Source: JACVRW01 sp035650215 (GTDB taxonomy: Bacteria; Actinomycetota; Thermoleophilia; Solirubrobacterales; Thermoleophilaceae). From it: a stretch of 64,000 nucleotides of DNA. Shown here piece after piece: positions 59,699 through 64,000 of the stretch (its first letter is position 1; every line of letters begins with the position of its first letter). The position numbers were made by a program, and so were the translations under genes. The notes beneath the pieces are model-generated. The model had not been told where the DNA came from. It saw only the letters and a program-made list of their open reading frames with translations, and did no database searches. Location: NCBI GenBank assembly GCA_035650215.1, contig DASRIC010000042.1:1-64000 (forward strand). Reading direction: 5' to 3'.

Positions 59699-60597
59699 CA
59701 GCCCTCGAGGCCGGGCACGAGCCCGCGCAGCTCGATGTGGTGCGGTCCCAGGTCGCCCCCGTAGTTTCCCGCGCTGACCCTGGCCGCCCCCGCCCCGGCG
59801 GCGGCCTCGAGGCCGCGCGCCATCGCCTCGCGAACGGCCTCGAGAGTCAGGCCGTCGATCACGATCTCGAATACCGAGCCGATGCCCGGCGGCACGTCGG
59901 TGTGCGGGACCTGCGCGCGGAGCGTGGGGCAGAGCGCGTCGTTGGTCGAGGCGATCAGGGCGCTGTAACGGGAGCCGACCTTGCTGCCGCTGCGGGCGAT
60001 GCCACCCGGGAAGGGCAGGATCACTCCGCGCACCGCCTGCATCGCCGCGGCGGCCGCCTCCGCCGCGCCCAGCGCCTCGGCGACGTCACGGCCGAGGATG
60101 ATGATGTTGCCGCCCGCCACTCCCTCGGCGACCGCGAAGCGCTCCTCGACGAGGAACTCGCCCTCCATCACCGGCACCCGCCAGTAGCGGCGCCCGTCGA
60201 GCACCTTGCTGGCCTGATAGCCGTCGCCGAAGAAGCGCAGCTGCCCGCCCACGTCGACGGTCTCCTCGCCGTCGAGCCCGTTGAAGCAGGCCGTGGTGGG
60301 ACAGGTGAGCACGCTCTGGCCCACGCGCTCCACCAGCCGCTTCGCCAAGCCCTCGCGGTCGTTGGCGAACAGCAGCGCGCTTGCTCCGGGGCGCCCGTCG
60401 GGCGTCTCGCCGGGTTCGAGCTCGCGCTCGATGCCGGCCTCGCACTTGCAGCCGATCACCGAGGTTGCGAAACCGGTGAGCGAGCGGGCCGCCTCGCCCG
60501 CCCAGGCGCGGCTCTCCGCCGTGACCACGATCCGCGCGCCCCACATCGGGAACGCCTCCGCGAAGGTGTCCACGACCTCGGTGCCGTTCAGCCTCAT
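59698..60597 (-). CDS. fhcD: Formylmethanofuran:H4MPT formyltransferase
   Basis: A 299-residue Ftr subunit moving the formyl group from H4MPT to the methanofuran analogue. Motifs: EVVDTFAEAFPMWGARIVVT at the start, TSVIGCKCEAGIERELEP, VLTCPTTACFNGLDGEE, AGGNIIILGRDV near residue 170 and SAGNYGGDLGPHHIELRGL at the end. Overlaps fhcC after it and fhcA before it by one to four bases. Confidence 0.94.
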   Translation of the reverse strand: MRLNGTEVVDTFAEAFPMWGARIVVTAESRAWAGEAARSLTGFATSVIGCKCEAGIERELEPGETPDGRPGASALLFANDREGLAKRLVERVGQSVLTCPTTACFNGLDGEETVDVGGQLRFFGDGYQASKVLDGRRYWRVPVMEGEFLVEERFAVAEGVAGGNIIILGRDVAEALGAAEAAAAAMQAVRGVILPFPGGIARSGSKVGSRYSALIASTNDALCPTLRAQVPHTDVPPGIGSVFEIVIDGLTLEAVREAMARGLEAAAGAGAARVSAGNYGGDLGPHHIELRGLVPGLEG

Positions 60598-62237
60598 CGC
60601 GCGTTCCCGCCCGGCCCGGCGGCGATCCGGCGAGCCGGCTCGAGCAGCCACGGCTCGCGGACCGGATAGTTGTCGAAGCGCACGCTGTAGCGCTCGTCGA
60701 AGAGCGGTCGCAGGGTGCTCTCGATCCCCTCGTCGTGATCCGCCGCCACGCGCAGCAGCTCGCCCGCCGGCGTCTCGCGCAGCTCGCCCTCCTCGACGAT
60801 CACGCGCCCGCTCTTGATCACCCAGCGCGGCGTGGCGAACATCTCCTCCACGTCATCGCGCCCCTGGTAGATCGTCACGTCGGCGTCGGCGCCCACCCCG
60901 AGATGGCCCTTGTCGGCCAGCCCGAGCAGCCGGGCGGGCCCGGCACGGGTGATGACCGCGATCTCCCCGAGCGTGTACTCGCGATCGAGGTCGTCGCGCA
61001 GCATGGTGCGCCCGATCGCCTTCTGGTTCACGCGCCGGATCTGCTCGTTTCGGAACTCGCGGTCCATCAGCAGCCGGATCAGCCGCGGGTAGCTCAGGAA
61101 CGAGCCGCCGTTCGGGTGGTCGGTGGAGAGCACGACCCGCCAGGGGTCACGGCTCAGCAGGAACAGCTCCAGGCCGATCCCCCACTGGAGCGCGTGAACG
61201 TAGTTGCGCTCGCGGTACTCGAAGGGCACGATGCCGCAGCCGGTCTCGGCCTCGAGGTCGGCATTCACCCACTTGCCTCCGGTCACGTCGCGCAGCACCG
61301 CGGACACGGGCGCGTCGGCGGTCATCGTGGTCGCCGGCCCAAACATCACCTGGCCGATATCGGCGCTGTGCTCGGGGTGCGCAGCGAGGTGCTCGGCCAG
61401 CTCCGGCGCGCGCGAGCGCGGCCGCTTGCCCGGCGTGCCACCGTAGGCGTGGAACTGGAGATGAGCGAGGTGCGCTCGCCGGCCCTGCAAGGTGTCGAGC
61501 GTGTCGAGCGTGGTGCGCCAATTGCCCGCCACCCCCAGGTTGTTGCAGTGAACGTGCACGGGGTGCGGCAGACCGAGCTCGTCGACGGAGCCGGCGATCG
61601 CCTCCAGCACCCGGCGCGGAGTCACGCCCAGCCCCTCGACCTCGTCGTCGAGGGCGGTCACGTTGCCGTTCCGGTGCTTCCACATCTCCACGCCGCCCGG
61701 GTTCACGAGCTTCACGCCATAGCCGCCGGTCGCCTCGAGCAGCCAGGCCACGGCGTCCGTTACCGGGCCGCCCTCGCGGATCAGCTCGAACAGCGGCAGG
61801 TTGTTGCCCATCAGCACGAGGAACGCCGCGTCCACGATCGGCGTGTCGCGCAGCTCCGCCAGGGTGTGGCGCGCGGCGAGCGGGGGCGTGGCGGCGTCGA
61901 CGACCGTCGTGTAGCCGAGCAGCGCGTAGCGATAGCCCGTGACGAAGGTCGAGGGCACGGTGCCGCCCGTGCCCGAGCGCATGAGCTCGGTGCGGTCGAT
62001 CGGATCGCCGCGATGGTCCTCCGGGGCGAGCTTGCGCGCCGCGTTCACCGCCGGGCCGGCGATATGCGAGTGGATGTCCACCCCGCCCGGCATCACGACC
62101 ATGCCGCTCGCGTCGACGCGCGGCGCGTGCGGCGGCAGCTCGTGGACCACCTTGCCCCCGTCCAGGCAGACGTCGCGCACCTCGCCGTTTACCCCGTTGG
62201 CCGGGTCGTAGACGCGCCCCTGCGCGATTCGCAGCAC
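60594..62237 (-). CDS. fhcA: Formylmethanofuran hydrolase subunit A (amidohydrolase)
   Basis: A 547-residue amidohydrolase that releases formate from formylmethanofuran. The binuclear metal site is visible: HxH in GGVDIHSHIAGP near residue 55, further His in HPVHVHCNN near 225, and the catalytic Asp in VVLSTDHPNGGSFLSYPRL near 375. AETGCGIVPFEYRERNYVHALQW is family-typical. ATG at 62237 after the fhcB stop by six bases. It shares a four-base overlap with fhcD. Confidence 0.94.
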   Translation of the reverse strand: MLRIAQGRVYDPANGVNGEVRDVCLDGGKVVHELPPHAPRVDASGMVVMPGGVDIHSHIAGPAVNAARKLAPEDHRGDPIDRTELMRSGTGGTVPSTFVTGYRYALLGYTTVVDAATPPLAARHTLAELRDTPIVDAAFLVLMGNNLPLFELIREGGPVTDAVAWLLEATGGYGVKLVNPGGVEMWKHRNGNVTALDDEVEGLGVTPRRVLEAIAGSVDELGLPHPVHVHCNNLGVAGNWRTTLDTLDTLQGRRAHLAHLQFHAYGGTPGKRPRSRAPELAEHLAAHPEHSADIGQVMFGPATTMTADAPVSAVLRDVTGGKWVNADLEAETGCGIVPFEYRERNYVHALQWGIGLELFLLSRDPWRVVLSTDHPNGGSFLSYPRLIRLLMDREFRNEQIRRVNQKAIGRTMLRDDLDREYTLGEIAVITRAGPARLLGLADKGHLGVGADADVTIYQGRDDVEEMFATPRWVIKSGRVIVEEGELRETPAGELLRVAADHDEGIESTLRPLFDERYSVRFDNYPVREPWLLEPARRIAAGPGGNAR

Positions 62238-62243
62238 CGAGCG

Positions 62244-63479
62244 CTAGCTCCCCTCGTCCCCGGCGAGGCGCGCCTGGATCGCGCCGAGCACGTCGCCGTC
62301 TCCCAGGCGCTCGGACGCGAGCGGCGCGCGCAGCGTGAGGGGCACGCCGTCCATGCGGTGGGCGGTGCCCTCGCGCTGCACCCCGGCGGCGGCCGTGGCG
62401 AAGGCCACGCGCGCGGCCGCGGCGGTCTCGGTGGCGCACGGGTCGACGACCACGGTGGGGATCGAGCGCAGGTGGTCGCTCGCGCGCGGCGGCAGCCCGC
62501 GCAGGGCGTCGAAGCCCACGATCAGCGCGGCGTCCGGCTCGCCGCGCTCCAGCATGCCGGCGGCGCTGAACTCTCCAGGCCACGCTCGCGGATGCCCTCG
62601 CGCGAAGCTCACGGCTCCCGGGTACCCGGTCTGCCACGCCAGCACGTCCTCGGCGCCGCGCGCGCCCGCCTCGAAGCGCAGCGGCAGCGCGACCACGTGC
62701 GCGAGGGTCGCCAGGTCGCGAACGAGGGCGAGCAGCGCCAGCGAGCTCGCGTAGCCGGCGGGCGCGTGGAGGACCACGCCGTAGCTGCACGCGCGCAGCC
62801 GGGCCGCGAGCCGCTCGAGGGCGTCGAGCGGCAACCGCGCTGCGAGCTCGCGCTCGAGCGGCACCGCGCGCGCCAGCGCGCGCAGGGCCCAGAGCGCCTC
62901 GAAGTCGAGCGCGGGTGCCAGCTCGACCAGCTCGTCCGCCTCCGCGGCGGTGGCGCTCTCCTCCGCGCCGACCACCACCAGGCTGCGCCCGGGCGGCCGG
63001 CCCGCGCGGTCGAGCCGCAGGCGAGGAAGCAGCCGCGGGTTGGTGGAGACCGGGTCGGCGCGCCAGGCAACAACCAGGTCGGCCCGGTCGCGAACGTCGC
63101 CGAACGTCGTGGTGCTGACCCCGAAGGCCTGCGAGGCGGCGCCGCCGGCGCCCCCGGACGGGTCGATCACGGCGCCGAGCGCCTCGGCCAGGGCCACGGC
63201 CGCGCGCTGGCTCTCGCAGTCGGTCCCCCCGAGGCCGCAGACGAGCGGCAGCCGGGCGTCGCGGAGAATCGCCGCCGCCGCGTCCACCGCCTCACCGAAG
63301 TCCGCCTCGCGGCCGTCCACGCGGGACGGCGGAGGCGCCTCACCCGTGCGCTCGGCAAGCCAGGCGTCGCCCAGCGGGCAGGTCCGCGTCGCGCCCGCAA
63401 GGGCTCCCCCGGCCACCGCGACCTCGATGTCGTCGCAGCCACATCCACAGCCGGCGCAGGTCGCCGCGTGCTCAGCCAT
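62244..63479 (-). CDS. fhcB: Formyltransferase/hydrolase complex subunit B, degenerate FwdB
   Basis: A 411-residue FwdB homologue. An N-terminal cluster motif survives, CAGCGCGCDDIEV with a distal Cys in RTCPLGDAW. The archaeal active site, a Cys or Sec before His in a VCHGP-type segment, is replaced here: after LGAVIDPS comes GGAGGAASQAFG. That matches bacterial FhcB, which has no formylmethanofuran dehydrogenase activity and serves a structural role while formate leaves by hydrolysis. First gene of the fhc operon, 108 bp from the divergent fae. The ATG at 63479 lies just before the Cys motif. Confidence 0.9.
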   Translation of the reverse strand: MAEHAATCAGCGCGCDDIEVAVAGGALAGATRTCPLGDAWLAERTGEAPPPSRVDGREADFGEAVDAAAAILRDARLPLVCGLGGTDCESQRAAVALAEALGAVIDPSGGAGGAASQAFGVSTTTFGDVRDRADLVVAWRADPVSTNPRLLPRLRLDRAGRPPGRSLVVVGAEESATAAEADELVELAPALDFEALWALRALARAVPLERELAARLPLDALERLAARLRACSYGVVLHAPAGYASSLALLALVRDLATLAHVVALPLRFEAGARGAEDVLAWQTGYPGAVSFARGHPRAWPGEFSAAGMLERGEPDAALIVGFDALRGLPPRASDHLRSIPTVVVDPCATETAAAARVAFATAAAGVQREGTAHRMDGVPLTLRAPLASERLGDGDVLGAIQARLAGDEGS

Positions 63480-63587
63480 CCGCGCGCCGGAGGATACCCC
63501 CGGCGCTGCGCGGCCCACCCTGCGCCGTACGGGGACACCGCGCTACACTCGCGCCCGCCTTACGGAGACCCGAGAGAGGAGAGACAC
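63480..63587. promoter_or_regulatory. Divergent promoter region between fhcB and fae
   Basis: This 108-bp gap must drive both the fhc operon and fae. TACACT at 63544-63549, 39 bases before the fae ATG, resembles a -10 box. GAGAGGAGAG just before the ATG is a strong ribosome site. I see no clear -35 element or palindrome. Confidence 0.45.
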
Positions 63588-64000
63588 ATGGCTCTGACGA
63601 TGTCCGTTGGAGAGTCCCTGGTGGGTGACGGCAACGAGGTCGCGCACATCGATCTGTTGATCGGATCCAAGGACGGCCCGGTCGGCGAGGCGTTTGCCGC
63701 CGCTCTCCTGAACCAGAAGGAGGGCCACACGAACCTGCTGGCCGTGGTGGCGCCCAACCTTCCTGCCAAGCCGGACACGATCATGGCCAACAAGGTCACG
63801 CTCAAGGGCGAGAAGCAGGTGGGGCAGATGTTCGGGCCCGCCCAGGCCGCCGTCTCGCGAGCCGTGGTCGACTCGGTGCGTGACGGGGTCATCTCGCAGA
63901 GCGACGCGGACGACCTCTGCGTGATCGTCGGCGTGTTCATCCACTGGCTGGCCGAAGACGACAAGAAGATCTTCGACTGGAACTACGAGGCCACCAAGGA
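63588..64000 (+). CDS. fae: Formaldehyde-activating enzyme, 3' end outside the window
   Basis: The first 137 residues of Fae, which condenses formaldehyde with H4MPT to methylene-H4MPT. Family motifs: GESLVGDGNEVAHIDLLIGS (with the catalytic His), KEGHTNLLAVVAPNLPAKPDT, TIMANKVTLKGEKQVGQMFGPAQAAV and VFIHWLAEDDKKIFDWNYEAT. The full protein is about 170-180 residues, so roughly 35-40 are missing beyond the edge. It is divergent from fhcB. It begins the pathway that mch, fhc and fdh complete. Confidence 0.95.
   Translation, partial: MALTMSVGESLVGDGNEVAHIDLLIGSKDGPVGEAFAAALLNQKEGHTNLLAVVAPNLPAKPDTIMANKVTLKGEKQVGQMFGPAQAAVSRAVVDSVRDGVISQSDADDLCVIVGVFIHWLAEDDKKIFDWNYEATK

Overview
This is a GC-rich window (roughly 70% G+C by eye) with many GTG starts, short intergenic gaps and long stop-to-start overlaps. 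Its gene content points to a soil actinobacterium or a neighbouring GC-rich Gram-positive lineage; Thermoleophilia is my best guess, but it is only a guess because no rRNA or ribosomal marker is present. The organism looks like a user of one-carbon compounds. The right 22 kb carry a PQQ alcohol dehydrogenase, PQQ synthesis genes and most of the tetrahydromethanopterin (H4MPT) and methanofuran route for formaldehyde oxidation. The left and middle carry a formyl-CoA cluster and an NAD-linked formate dehydrogenase.

Layout. 0-6.4 kb: accessory genes (NTF2-like proteins, a TetR regulator divergent from a nitronate monooxygenase, a DHFR-like reductase), two tRNA 3'-half remnants about 1.4 kb apart, and between them a small membrane-anchored protein with 66-bp tandem repeats. 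6.6-18.6 kb: one long plus-strand operon. It holds a GntR regulator, a ThDP enzyme of the oxalyl-CoA decarboxylase / 2-hydroxyacyl-CoA lyase superfamily, formyl-CoA transferase, an ADP-forming acyl-CoA synthetase, an Nramp-fold transporter without metal motifs, a small membrane protein, sucCD, a Ca2+/H+ exchanger and a TauE-type permease. 18.9-23.8 kb: a minus-strand NitT/TauT-type ABC importer plus a fumarylacetoacetate-hydrolase-family gene, divergent from a second GntR regulator, with a perfect 15-bp palindrome between them. 23.8-29.6 kb: formate dehydrogenase (FdhA, a NuoE-NuoF fusion) with a small ORF and a ketopantoate-reductase-family gene.

29.6-40.8 kb is a mixed accessory stretch: thioesterase, flavin monooxygenase, a cNMP-binding/thioredoxin-reductase-like fusion without its CxxC, tyrosinase with a His-rich partner, an SDR, a DapB-like protein, epoxide hydrolase, a methyltransferase and several small unknowns. 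40.9-47.7 kb: an R2-like oxidase gene, then a minus-strand operon running cupredoxin-like protein, PQQ dehydrogenase, MntP-like membrane protein, pqqA, B, C, D, E. 47.7-63.5 kb: H4MPT and methanofuran biosynthesis (dihydropteroate-synthase-like, pterin dehydratase, SDR, CitG-like, ATP-grasp, mch, DUF447, RFAP synthase, mfnB, mfnE, mfnF, HisA-like, RimK-like) and fhcBADC. The start of fae is at the right edge.

How it fits together. An alcohol, probably methanol, would be oxidised by the PQQ enzyme. Its Asp-Tyr-Asp signature predicts a lanthanide rather than calcium. Formaldehyde would be captured by Fae on H4MPT, processed through Mch and the Fhc complex to formate, and oxidised to CO2 by the NAD formate dehydrogenase. 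The methylene-H4MPT dehydrogenase (mtdA/mtdB) is not in the window. The formyl-CoA operon either feeds formate into the same dehydrogenase (oxalate or 2-hydroxyacid breakdown) or uses formyl-CoA as a C1 donor. The most unusual points are the signal-less lanthanide-type dehydrogenase, its partner cupredoxin lacking copper ligands, and the atypical ThDP enzyme paired with a near-canonical formyl-CoA transferase.
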